From positions 124,001 through 188,000 of the forward strand of contig NZ_JBGCCT010000008.1 of the NCBI RefSeq assembly GCF_041260665.1: DNA of 64,000 nt, read 5' to 3'. The DNA is from Catenulispora sp. GP43 (GTDB lineage: Bacteria; Actinomycetota; Actinomycetes; Streptomycetales; Catenulisporaceae). This document shows positions 49,427-57,458 of the stretch, one piece after another. The notes beneath the pieces were generated by a model, which worked only from the letters and a program-made list of their open reading frames with translations, was not told where the DNA came from and ran no database searches. How positions within the stretch are numbered: the first letter of the stretch is position 1; the number at the start of each line of letters is the position of its first letter. A program made the position numbers and the translations under genes.

Positions 49427-51376
49427 GTGACGTTCGGCTCCTTCTCCTCGGTCCCCAAGGTCCAGATCGGCGGCGCGCTGTCCCCGCTGCTGAAGGCCTC
49501 CCTGCATTCCTGCTGGGTCGAGGCCAGCCTCAACGTGCCCTCCACGTTCCACGTCGTGTTCAAGGACAAGACGCGCCTGCTGACGTCCACCAACGCGCAG
49601 CTGGAGATCGGCCTGCCGATCACCATCTTCGCCGTGGCCGGGCTGATCGGCGAGGACCAGCCGCTGATCACCGGGCACATCACTGGGATCGAGGCGGACT
49701 ACTCCGGCGGTGAGTTCTACACCGTCATCCGCGGCATGGACCACGCCTTCAAACTGCTGCGCAAGCGGCGCGTGAAGACGTACCCGAACATGTCCGCCTC
49801 CGACATCGTGCGCATTGTGGCCGCCGAGCACGGGGTGGCGTTCGGCAAGATCGAGTCCACGCCGCCCCCGCCGCCGGACTCCCAGACCTCCCAGCCCAAC
49901 ATCGACGACTGGTCCTTCATCCAGGGCCTGGCCGAGCGCGCGGGCAAGGTCGTGTACTTCGACAACATGGGCCTGCTGCACTTCCGCACTCCGACCAAGG
50001 CCGTGCCGCTGACCGGCGTCAGCGCCGACAAGAGCCCGTACGTGCTCGAGTTCGGTGCCAACACCCTGCGCTGCCGTTCCGGGTTCACCGCCGCCGACCA
50101 GGTCACCGAGGTGACCTCGCGGGGCTGGAACATGGTGGCCAAGCAGACCCTGATCGGGCGCGCCCCGAGCGTGGAGAACCCCGAGGTGGAGGCCGGCCTG
50201 ACCCCGTCGGGTGTGGCGGCGCGGTTCGGCGGCGGCTCCCTGGTGGAGACCGGCACCCCGTACGTCAGCGACACCGAGGCCAACACCGCCGCCACGTCCC
50301 TGGCCGCCGACGTGACCTCCTCCTTCGCCGAGCTCGAAGTCGCCGTCCGCGGCACCCCGCAGCTGCTGCCGGACAAGTCGGTCACCCTGAGCAAGGCCGG
50401 CAAGCCCTTCGACGGCGCCTACACCATCACCGGCGTCAAGCACGTGTTCGAGCACGGCACCTACGAGACCTGGGTGTCGATGACCGGCCGCCAGTTCCGT
50501 TCCCTGTACGGCCTGGCCTCCGGCGGCACCGGCGGCACCGGGCACCGGATGAGCGGCGTGGTCAGCGCGATCGTCACCGACATCCACGACCCGCTGCGCA
50601 TGGGCCGGGTCAAGCTGCGCTACCCCTGGCTCGACGACAAGTACACCAGCGACTGGGCCCGCACCGTCCAGCACGGCGGCGTGAGCGTCCTCGGCGGCCT
50701 GGAGCACACCGCCGGCGCCGACCACATCCCGGCCGGCGCCCCGGGCTCCGGCGGCTTCATCGGCTACGCCGTCAACGACGAGGTCCTGGTCACCTTCGAC
50801 CGCGGCGACTTCGACCAGCCCTACGTCATCGGCGGCCTGTACAACGGCGTGAACAAGCCGACCAAGCTCACCGTCGACAACCTGGTCTCCAAGGACGGCA
50901 TCCCGAACGTGCTGGCCATGTCCTCCCGGCGCGGCAACCGGATCGAGCTGCTGGACGACGAACTGACCATGAAGGCCGGGGTCAAGGTGCTGACCAGCGA
51001 CGAGACCCAGACCGTCGAGCTGAACAAGATGGACAAGAAGACCACCGTCAAGAACACCGCCGGCCCGATCACCGTCGAGAGCCTGTCCCCGGCCGGCGGC
51101 GTCACCATCCGCAGCGCCGACGCCACCATCACCGTCACGCCCGAGGGCTCGGTGAGCATCAACGGCGCCACCAACGTCAGCGTCGAGGCCGGGGTGCTGC
51201 TCTCGCTCAAGGCCTCGGTCCTGAACCTGGCGGCCGCGGTCACCTCGGTGGAGTCCGAAGAGGTCAACTTCAGCGGGGCCTCGGTGTCCATCGAGGCAGC
51301 GCAGATCACGCTGATCGGGGACGTCTCGATCGAGGGCGAAGGCACGTTGGACGACCAGCAGATCGTGGTGATCTGA
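49427..51376 (+). CDS. eCIS VgrG-like spike protein (Afp8-like)
   Basis: A 649-residue spike. Residues ~1-340 are the phage late-control D/gp27-like hub (FHVVFKDKTRLLTSTNAQLE, GHITGIEADYSGGEFYTVIR, LRKRRVKTYPNMSASDIVRI). An OB-fold gp5-type domain at ~378-475 has SAIVTDIHDPLRMGRVKLRY, YPWLDDKYTSDWARTVQHGG and NDEVLVTFDRGDFDQPYVIG. The last ~150 residues are a short-period beta-strand region (VTIRSADATITVTPEGSVSI, INGATNVSVEAGVLL) forming the needle. There is no lysozyme or toxin extension and no PAAR motif. GTG 49427 follows CCGGAGG. Confidence 0.95.
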   Translation: MTFGSFSSVPKVQIGGALSPLLKASLHSCWVEASLNVPSTFHVVFKDKTRLLTSTNAQLEIGLPITIFAVAGLIGEDQPLITGHITGIEADYSGGEFYTVIRGMDHAFKLLRKRRVKTYPNMSASDIVRIVAAEHGVAFGKIESTPPPPPDSQTSQPNIDDWSFIQGLAERAGKVVYFDNMGLLHFRTPTKAVPLTGVSADKSPYVLEFGANTLRCRSGFTAADQVTEVTSRGWNMVAKQTLIGRAPSVENPEVEAGLTPSGVAARFGGGSLVETGTPYVSDTEANTAATSLAADVTSSFAELEVAVRGTPQLLPDKSVTLSKAGKPFDGAYTITGVKHVFEHGTYETWVSMTGRQFRSLYGLASGGTGGTGHRMSGVVSAIVTDIHDPLRMGRVKLRYPWLDDKYTSDWARTVQHGGVSVLGGLEHTAGADHIPAGAPGSGGFIGYAVNDEVLVTFDRGDFDQPYVIGGLYNGVNKPTKLTVDNLVSKDGIPNVLAMSSRRGNRIELLDDELTMKAGVKVLTSDETQTVELNKMDKKTTVKNTAGPITVESLSPAGGVTIRSADATITVTPEGSVSINGATNVSVEAGVLLSLKASVLNLAAAVTSVESEEVNFSGASVSIEAAQITLIGDVSIEGEGTLDDQQIVVI

Positions 51377-51396
51377 GATGAGGAGCCTGATCGGCC

Positions 51397-51834
51397 ATGG
51401 GTGAGCGTTTCGTCGGCTCCGGCTGGGGCTTCCCGATGCGGGTGGACGCCGGCGGCCGCATCGGCCTGGTCTCCCACGACCAGGAGATCGAGGAGGCCAT
51501 GCGCCTGGTGCTGGCCACCGCGCCGGGGGAGCGGCCGATGCGCCCGGAGTTCGGCTGCGCCGTGCACGACCTGGTGTTCGCCCCGGTCAACGACAAGACC
51601 GTGGGCCGCATCCAGCACGAGGTGCGCACCAGCCTGGACCGCTGGGAGCCGCGCATCGCGGTCACCGGCGTCGAGGTCAGCGTGGACCCCGACCGCCCCA
51701 CCGTCCTCTACATCGACGTGCACTACCAGCTGCGCGGCACCAACAACCCGCGGTCCCTGGTCTTCCCCTTCTACGTCATCCCCGACCACGAAGGCCCGCT
51801 GGACCCGGCCGCGACAGATACGGAAGCAGCCTGA
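51397..51834 (+). CDS. eCIS baseplate wedge protein, gp25-like (Afp9-like)
   Basis: A 145-residue GPW/gp25 family protein. GWGFPMRVDAGGRIGLVSHD, MRLVLATAPGERPMRPEFGC and VHDLVFAPVNDKTVGRIQHE, followed by WEPRIAVTGVEVS, hold the EPR motif that starts sheath assembly on the baseplate in phages and type VI systems. Spacing to neighbours is 20 bp and 1 bp. Confidence 0.96.
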   Translation: MGERFVGSGWGFPMRVDAGGRIGLVSHDQEIEEAMRLVLATAPGERPMRPEFGCAVHDLVFAPVNDKTVGRIQHEVRTSLDRWEPRIAVTGVEVSVDPDRPTVLYIDVHYQLRGTNNPRSLVFPFYVIPDHEGPLDPAATDTEAA

Positions 51835-51835
51835 C

Positions 51836-53806
51836 ATGGCTTTGCCCTCGCCGAACCTCGACGACCGCCGGTTCCAGCAGTTCGTGGACGACGCGAAGCG
51901 CTACGTCCAACAGCGCTGCCCGGAATGGACCGACCACAACGTCTCCGACCCCGGCGTGACGCTCATCGAGGCCGTGGCCTACATGGCCGACCAGCTGGTC
52001 TACCGGCTCAACCGGGTCCCGGACAAGAACTACCTGGCGTTCCTGGACCTGCTGGGCATCAACCGGTTCCCGCCGGCGCCGGCGCGCGCCGACGTGACCT
52101 TCCGGCTGTCCGCGCCGCAGCCGAACACCGTGCTGGTGCCGGCCGGCTCGCAGATCGCGACGCTGCGCACCGAGTCCGAGGACGCGGTGGTCTTCAGCTC
52201 GGCCGAGCCGCTGCGCATCGTGCCGTGCGAGTTGACGGCGGTGGTGGTGCAGAACAACGGCGCGAGCCCGACCGACCGCACCGTGGACGTGCTCGACGGC
52301 AAGGACGTGCCGGCCTTCTCCGCCGCGCCCCAGCCCGGCGACGCGCTGTACTTCGGCCTGTCCTCGCCGGTGCCCTCGTGCCTGGCGGTGCTGCGGCTGA
52401 GCAGCCAGGTCGACGGTGTCGGCGTGGACCCGCGCCAGCCGCCGCTGGTCTGGGAGGCCTGGTCGGCGGACGGCTGGACGGCCTGCGAGGTGGACGCCGA
52501 CGAGACCGGCGGCCTGAACCGGCCCGGGGACGTGGCGCTGCACGTGCCCTCCCGGCACATCGTCTCCCGGCTGGCCGGGGTCGAGGCGGCGTGGCTGCGC
52601 TGCCGGGTGCTGGAGCCGCGCGCGGCGCAGCCGTTCTACGCCGTCAGCCCCAGCCTGCGGGGCGCCTCGGCGCGGACCATGGGCGGCACGGTACGCGCTC
52701 TGCACTCCGAGGCCGTCCGCGACGAGGACCTGGGGGAGTCCTCCGGGGTCGCCGGCCAGCGCTTCCGCGTGTCGCGCACGCCGGTCGCGGTCGACGACCC
52801 GATGCTCCAGCTGGACACCTCCGACGGCGAGGGCTGGAAGCGCTGGGAGCTGGTCGACACCTTCGCCGGCTCCGGCCCGGACGACCGGCACTTCCAGCTC
52901 GACCCGGTCAGCGGGGAGATCGCCTTCGGCCCGGCGCTGCGCCAGCCGGACGGCAGCGTGCGGCAGTACGGGGCGGTCCCGCTCAAGGGCGTGCGGATCC
53001 GGGCCACCGCCTACCGGATCGGCGGCGGCCGGGCCGGCAACGTCGCGCGCGGATCTCTCAGTGTCCTGCGAACGTCGATCCCCTACGTCTCCCGGGTGGA
53101 GAACCGCGAGGCCGCGCGCGGCGGCGTGGACGGCGAATCGGTGGCCGAGGCCAAGGTGCGCGCCCCGATCTCGCTGCGGGCCCAGGACCGCGCGGTGACG
53201 GTCCGGGACTACGAGGAGCTGACCCGCCGCGCCGCCCCGGAGGCCGCGCGCATCCACTGCCTGCCGGTCGACGAGCACAGCGAGGCCGACGGCAAGCAGG
53301 CCGGCGTCGGCGGGGTCCGGCTGCTGGTGGTGCCGCAGGCGGTCCCGGACGTCGGCGGCTTCCTGCGCTTCGAGCAGCTGGTCCCGGGCGACGAGCTGCT
53401 CAGCCGGATCGCCGCCTATCTGGACGACCGGCGCCCGATCGGCACCCGGCTGGCCGTCGGCCCCCCGTTCTACCAGGGCGTCACCGCGGCGGTGACGCTG
53501 CACGCGTTCCGCGGCGCCGAGACCGATCTGGTCCGCACCGGGGCGGTCAACGCCCTGTACTCCTACCTCGACCCGCTGACCGGCGGTCCGACCGGCAAGG
53601 GCTGGCCGTTCGGCCGGGCGGTGCACTCCGGCGAGCTGTACGCGGTGCTGCAGCGGGTCCCGGGCGTGGAGATGGTCGACGAGGTGCGCCTGCACCCGGC
53701 CGACCCGCTGACCGGCAAGCGCGGCGACTCCGCCGACCGCATCGAGCTGGACCCCTCGGCGCTGGTGTTCTCCTACGACCACCGCGTGAAGGTGGTCGGC
53801 GGATGA
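51836..53806 (+). CDS. eCIS baseplate J-like protein (Afp11-like)
   Basis: A 656-residue baseplate assembly protein (gp6/J type). LPSPNLDDRRFQQFVDDAKR, CPEWTDHNVSDPGVTLIEAV and YRLNRVPDKNYLAFLDLLGI open the family; GGGRAGNVARGSLSVLRTSI, NREAARGGVDGESVAEAKVR and LRAQDRAVTVRDYEELTRRA are its central signature. A beta-rich insert (residues ~90-340) is typical of the TIGR02243-like baseplate proteins in actinomycetes. It forms the wedge ring around the spike. Starts 1 bp after the gp25 stop and overlaps the next start (ATGA). Confidence 0.95.
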   Translation: MALPSPNLDDRRFQQFVDDAKRYVQQRCPEWTDHNVSDPGVTLIEAVAYMADQLVYRLNRVPDKNYLAFLDLLGINRFPPAPARADVTFRLSAPQPNTVLVPAGSQIATLRTESEDAVVFSSAEPLRIVPCELTAVVVQNNGASPTDRTVDVLDGKDVPAFSAAPQPGDALYFGLSSPVPSCLAVLRLSSQVDGVGVDPRQPPLVWEAWSADGWTACEVDADETGGLNRPGDVALHVPSRHIVSRLAGVEAAWLRCRVLEPRAAQPFYAVSPSLRGASARTMGGTVRALHSEAVRDEDLGESSGVAGQRFRVSRTPVAVDDPMLQLDTSDGEGWKRWELVDTFAGSGPDDRHFQLDPVSGEIAFGPALRQPDGSVRQYGAVPLKGVRIRATAYRIGGGRAGNVARGSLSVLRTSIPYVSRVENREAARGGVDGESVAEAKVRAPISLRAQDRAVTVRDYEELTRRAAPEAARIHCLPVDEHSEADGKQAGVGGVRLLVVPQAVPDVGGFLRFEQLVPGDELLSRIAAYLDDRRPIGTRLAVGPPFYQGVTAAVTLHAFRGAETDLVRTGAVNALYSYLDPLTGGPTGKGWPFGRAVHSGELYAVLQRVPGVEMVDEVRLHPADPLTGKRGDSADRIELDPSALVFSYDHRVKVVGG

Positions 53807-54342
53807 GGGGCGCGGCCGACGGCCTGGGCACCCCGTTCCCGTTGGGCGAGCAGCTGCCGAGCGTCTACGCCGACGACGACTTCGCGCAGCGGTTCGTCAC
53901 GGGCCTGGACGACCTGTTCGCGCCGATGTTCTCGGTCCTGGACAACCTCGCGGACTACCTGCGGCCCGAGCTCGCGCCCCCGGACTTCGTCGGCTGGCTC
54001 GGCGGCTGGGTCGGCGCCGAGCTGTCCGGGGACGAGTCCGACCCCGACCTGCGCGCGGCCGTGTCCGGCGCGGCCGGGCTGCACCGGTACCGGGGCACCG
54101 TGCACGGCCTGGCCGAGGCGGTCCGTCTGGGGTTCGGCATCCAGCCGGAGATCCACGAGAGCGGCGGCATGGCCTGGTCCGGGCGTCCGCTGGGGCCGCT
54201 GCCGGGGGAGCCCGAGCCGGCCCTGGTGGTGCGGCTCACCAAGGAGCAGGCCCGCGCGGTCGATCTGGACCGGTTGCGGGCGCTGGTCGCCGCGATCCGG
54301 CCGGCGCACGTCCCGTATTCCATCGTCGTCGAGAAATCCTGA
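53803..54342 (+). CDS. eCIS tail protein I family baseplate component
   Basis: A 179-residue phage tail protein (TIGR02242/gpI-like, the position of Afp12 partners). LGEQLPSVYADDDFAQRFVT, DDLFAPMFSVLDNLADYLRP, DFVGWLGGWVGAELSGDE and GLHRYRGTVHGLAEAVRLG are typical. It pairs with baseplate J to make the wedge. Translationally coupled to it by a 4-base overlap. Confidence 0.9.
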   Translation: MRGAADGLGTPFPLGEQLPSVYADDDFAQRFVTGLDDLFAPMFSVLDNLADYLRPELAPPDFVGWLGGWVGAELSGDESDPDLRAAVSGAAGLHRYRGTVHGLAEAVRLGFGIQPEIHESGGMAWSGRPLGPLPGEPEPALVVRLTKEQARAVDLDRLRALVAAIRPAHVPYSIVVEKS

Positions 54343-54361
54343 AAGGGAGCGTTGCGCCCCG

Positions 54362-55738
54362 ATGTCCACCGATCTCAGTGAGCTGATCTGCCCCGACTGC
54401 GGCGCGCGCGACCAGCGGGAGGCCTTCTGCGACAGCTGCGGCGCGGCGCTGAGCCGGCCCAGGCCCGCGGCGGTCGGCGCCGGTACGGCGGCGGCGTTCG
54501 AGGAACCGCCGTCCGCTGACGAGGTTCTGCCGGCCGGGCTGGCGGAGCGGGCCGTCGCCGCCGGGCCCGGGTCCGAGCCGAAGCTCGCTTCCATCCCCAA
54601 GCAGGCCTCTGACTCCCGGCGCGACTCCGGGTCCCAGCGCGGCTCCGAGCCGCGGCCGGCCGCCAGCGAGTCGGACACCGTGCCGATCACCGAGCCGGCC
54701 CGGGCCGAGGCGGACAAGGCAGAGGCGGACAAGGCAGAGCACGAGCATGCCGCCGCCGGTGAGGCTGCTGCACAGAAGGCTGCTGCCGACAGGGCCGCGG
54801 CGCTGAAGGCCGAGGCCGAACGGGCCGAACGGGCCGCGCAGGCAGAACGGGCCCGCGCCCTGCTCGTGCCGGTGGCCGATCCGACGGCCCAGGCCCGGAT
54901 CGCGCCGGTGCTGCCGGGCGTGCCCGAACCGATCGCCCCGCAGCGCAAGAACGCCGAAGGGCTCGAAGCCCTCGACGCGGGCATCGAATGTCAGTGGTGC
55001 GCCACCCGCAACCCGCCCGAGCGGCACTTCTGCCGCAAGTGCGGCCAGCGCCTGGCGTACGCGCCGGTGGAGGCCAGGCGCCCGTCGTGGTGGCGTCGGC
55101 TGATCTTCTTCTGGCGCAACCGGCCGCTGCCGTTCGCCGGCCAGCGTCCGCGGCTGCGGCGCGGGCCGGGGCAGGCGATCCGGCCGGTGGTGTGGGTCGT
55201 CGTGGTGGTCGTGGTGGTGGTCGTCGTGGTCAAGGAGTACCCGCCGGCGTCCACGAACGTCCGGGACCACTTCGCCAAGCCGAACGAGGTCTCCAACTGG
55301 ACTGTCACGGCCTCGCATCAGGACCCGAACCACCAGGCCAAGCTGCTGCACGACACCTACTCCGACACCTGGTGGGGCAGCGGTTTCTCGCCGCAGAACA
55401 CCAACGGCACCAGCCTGACCGTGACCTTCTCCCAGCCGGCGAACCTGTTGGACGTGGGCATCACGCCGGGCGCCGGCGCCGCGGCCGACACCTTCGGGGC
55501 GCAGGGCTCGCCGGAGACCATCGACGCCGAGCTGATCCCGATCCCGGGCAAGGGTGCTCCCATCAAGAAGACGTTCACCCTGGACGACCAGCCCGGATTC
55601 CAGAAGTTCGAGCTGCGCGGCGACGACATCCGCCAGGTGGTGCTCACCATCACCTCCTCCTACCCGCCCACCGCCGCCGATCCGGCCAAGGCCGTGGAGA
55701 CGGCGCTGACGGAGTTGGAGTTCTATACCCGCCACTGA
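54362..55738 (+). CDS. eCIS-associated zinc-ribbon / TM / discoidin-like protein
   Basis: A 458-residue protein. A zinc ribbon at the N-terminus (CPDC at 10-13, CDSC at 23-26) is followed by an Ala/Glu/Lys-rich, probably coiled-coil region (~115-165; ADKAEADKAEHEHAAAGEA), a second zinc ribbon (C210-C213, C224-C227), one membrane helix made almost only of valine (~276-293) and a C-terminal F5/8-type C (discoidin) domain, ~300-458 (KPNEVSNWTVTASHQDPNHQ, DVGITPGAGA, QKFELRGDDIRQVVLTITSS). The discoidin fold binds glycans or lipid heads and should be outside. It may tether particles to, or sense, the envelope; this is inference from the layout and operon. Confidence 0.82.
   Translation: MSTDLSELICPDCGARDQREAFCDSCGAALSRPRPAAVGAGTAAAFEEPPSADEVLPAGLAERAVAAGPGSEPKLASIPKQASDSRRDSGSQRGSEPRPAASESDTVPITEPARAEADKAEADKAEHEHAAAGEAAAQKAAADRAAALKAEAERAERAAQAERARALLVPVADPTAQARIAPVLPGVPEPIAPQRKNAEGLEALDAGIECQWCATRNPPERHFCRKCGQRLAYAPVEARRPSWWRRLIFFWRNRPLPFAGQRPRLRRGPGQAIRPVVWVVVVVVVVVVVVKEYPPASTNVRDHFAKPNEVSNWTVTASHQDPNHQAKLLHDTYSDTWWGSGFSPQNTNGTSLTVTFSQPANLLDVGITPGAGAAADTFGAQGSPETIDAELIPIPGKGAPIKKTFTLDDQPGFQKFELRGDDIRQVVLTITSSYPPTAADPAKAVETALTELEFYTRH
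55186..55232 (+). repeat. GTG/GTC run encoding a poly-valine membrane helix
   Basis: Repeats of GTSGTSGTG encode ...VVVVVVVVVVV, the membrane span of the discoidin protein. A run of this kind is slippage-prone and may vary in length between strains. Confidence 0.8.
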
Positions 55739-55800
55739 TCCATGAGCGGTACGGATCCGCACTGTGGTAGGGCCTTGATCGAAGAGCCCTGGCATTCGTG

Positions 55801-55833
55801 GCCTCCGGCGCCCGGCGAACCGGCTCCGGAGGC
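55801..55833. terminator. Possible hairpin after the discoidin gene
   Basis: GCCTCCGG and CCGGAGGC form an 8-bp stem with a 17-base loop, 62 bp after the stop at 55738. The 328-bp gap 55739-56066 otherwise shows no gene; it must hold the promoter of the LuxR-type gene if that is transcribed separately. Weak T-run, so only a possible terminator. Confidence 0.35.
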
Positions 55834-56066
55834 GTCAACCTCATCATTCTCAGCGTCCGGCGGCCATCCGCCCGCGCCCCTTCCCGCCTGGTCGTTTTCG
55901 ATCAATGCGCGGATGCGGGCGTGGGCGCTGGCGTGTTTTTCCGTTGAGGTCCGTTGGTTTCGTGCCCGATGCCGTGATGTTCTTTTGTCGGCGGCGCCGC
56001 CGCCCCGGCCCTTGAGAAGACAGATACAGACCACCCGGGCTGGCGAGGCTGAGGGGGGACGGTCCT

Positions 56067-56693
56067 GTGCGCCGTGTCCAGACCGTGGTGATGGCCGCCG
56101 ATCCGGTGCTGCGCGCCGGCATCGTGAACCTGCTCGAGCACCGCAGCGAGATCGAGCTGCTGGCCGAGGACGGCCCCGGCCGCGACCCGCTGATCGTGAT
56201 GTGCGCCGACGACGCCGGCGAGCTGCTGGACGCCGGACCCCAGGGCGCGCCCAAGCCCGCGTACACCGTGCTGGTGGTGAGCCGGATGAACAAGGCCCAG
56301 CTGCTGGAGGTGGTCGAGCTCGGGGTGACCGCGGTGGTCTGGCGACGCGAGGCCACGGCCGACCGTCTGGTGCGCGCCGTGCAGCTGGTCGACCGCGGTG
56401 CCGGGGACCTGCCGGCGGACCTGCTCGGCGGGCTGCTCGGCGAGGTCGGCCGGGCCCGGCGGGCGCGCGGGGCCGGCACCGAGGCGTTGCCGATGGGCCT
56501 GTCCAGCCGCGAGGTGGACGTCATCCGCCTGGTGTCCGAGGGCATGGAGACCAAGGAGATCGCGGCCAAGCTCTGCTATTCCGAGCGCACGATCAAGGGC
56601 GTGCTGCACGACGTGATGACGCGCCTGGAGCTCCGCAACCGGGCCCATGTGGTCGCACACGCCGCCCGCGAGGGCTACCTGCGCTGGACCTGA
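56067..56693 (+). CDS. LuxR-family regulator with degenerate receiver
   Basis: A 208-residue protein of NarL/FixJ layout. Residues 1-125 follow a receiver-like pattern (VQTVVMAADPVLRAGIVNLL, YTVLVVSRMNKAQLLEVVEL, GVTAVVWRREATADRLVRAV) but the acidic pair is reduced to AD, the phospho-acceptor region is atypical (LIVMCADDAGEL) and the conserved Lys is replaced within WRRE. The C-terminal LuxR HTH (~145-205) is intact: LSSREVDVIRLVSEGMETKE and IAAKLCYSERTIKGVLHDVM. It sits inside the eCIS cluster with no histidine kinase nearby, so it probably responds to something other than phosphorylation and regulates the cluster. GTG 56067 after GAGGGGGG. Confidence 0.88.
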   Translation: MRRVQTVVMAADPVLRAGIVNLLEHRSEIELLAEDGPGRDPLIVMCADDAGELLDAGPQGAPKPAYTVLVVSRMNKAQLLEVVELGVTAVVWRREATADRLVRAVQLVDRGAGDLPADLLGGLLGEVGRARRARGAGTEALPMGLSSREVDVIRLVSEGMETKEIAAKLCYSERTIKGVLHDVMTRLELRNRAHVVAHAAREGYLRWT

Positions 56694-56831
56694 GGGCGCC
56701 GGGCGTTGCCCGGGCGGACATCGGGCCGTGCCCGCCACGCGGTACCGGCGCACCTGGCAGGGGCGGGGACACGGGCACCACGATGAGGTGGCTATGTGTA
56801 GGCGTGCCGGCGGAGTGGAAGAGAACAGAGT

Positions 56832-57458
56832 TTGATCCCCGAAATCGACGAGGCGCTGCGCAGTCTGCTGCGCTCCTCCCTGCCCGACAAGGGAGTGGAG
56901 ATCGCCTTCGACGCGCCCACCCGGGACTGGGCCGCGCGCCGGAACAGCCCCACGGTCGACGCGTACCTCTACGACATCCGCGAGGACCTCACCCGTCGGG
57001 AACGCGGTGTGGTCGCGGTCCGGAACGAGCAGGGCATCGTCGTGCGCCGCCGCCACCCCCCGCGCCACTTCCGCCTGTCCTATCTGGTGACCGCCTGGAC
57101 GAAGCGGGCCGAGGACGAACACCGGCTGCTGGCCGTGGTCCTGGGCTGTCTGATCGGGCAGGACACGCTGCCCATCCCGCCGGGCTCGGGCCAACTCGCG
57201 GCCCTGGGTATGCAGATCCCGATGACGGCGGCCGTCCCGCCGACGGAGACCCGCTCCATCGCCGACATCTGGTCGGCGCTCGGCGGCGACCTCAAGCCGT
57301 CCCTGGACGTGGTGGTCACCGCGCCGTACCCGGTGGGACCGGAGCTCCCGGTGGGACCGGCGGTCACCGAGGGCGCCGGGATTCGCAGCCACCGCCTGGA
57401 CGAGCCGGAGGCCGAGGCGCCGCTGCGGCTGCGCCGTTACGGGAAGATCGAGCAGTGA
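56832..57458 (+). CDS. eCIS tail terminator, DUF4255/Pvc16-type (Afp16-like)
   Basis: A 208-residue protein with the Pvc16_N/DUF4255 domain: IPEIDEALRSLLRSSLPDKG, VDAYLYDIREDLTRRE, PPRHFRLSYLVTAWTKRAED and HRLLAVVLGCLIGQDTLPIP. In Afp and PVC this protein caps the tube-sheath end away from the baseplate. The start is TTG at 56832, seven bases after GAAGAGAACAGAG; this gives the conserved IPEIDEAL start. GTGA overlap with the ATPase gene. Confidence 0.92.
   Translation: MIPEIDEALRSLLRSSLPDKGVEIAFDAPTRDWAARRNSPTVDAYLYDIREDLTRRERGVVAVRNEQGIVVRRRHPPRHFRLSYLVTAWTKRAEDEHRLLAVVLGCLIGQDTLPIPPGSGQLAALGMQIPMTAAVPPTETRSIADIWSALGGDLKPSLDVVVTAPYPVGPELPVGPAVTEGAGIRSHRLDEPEAEAPLRLRRYGKIEQ

Noticed and set aside
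55742-57454. N-terminal extension of the ATPase frame reaching back to 55742
   Set aside because: The extended frame overlaps the LuxR and Pvc16 genes in another phase and is Arg/Gly/Pro-rich without motifs; GTG 57455 with GTGA coupling gives the expected ATPase start.
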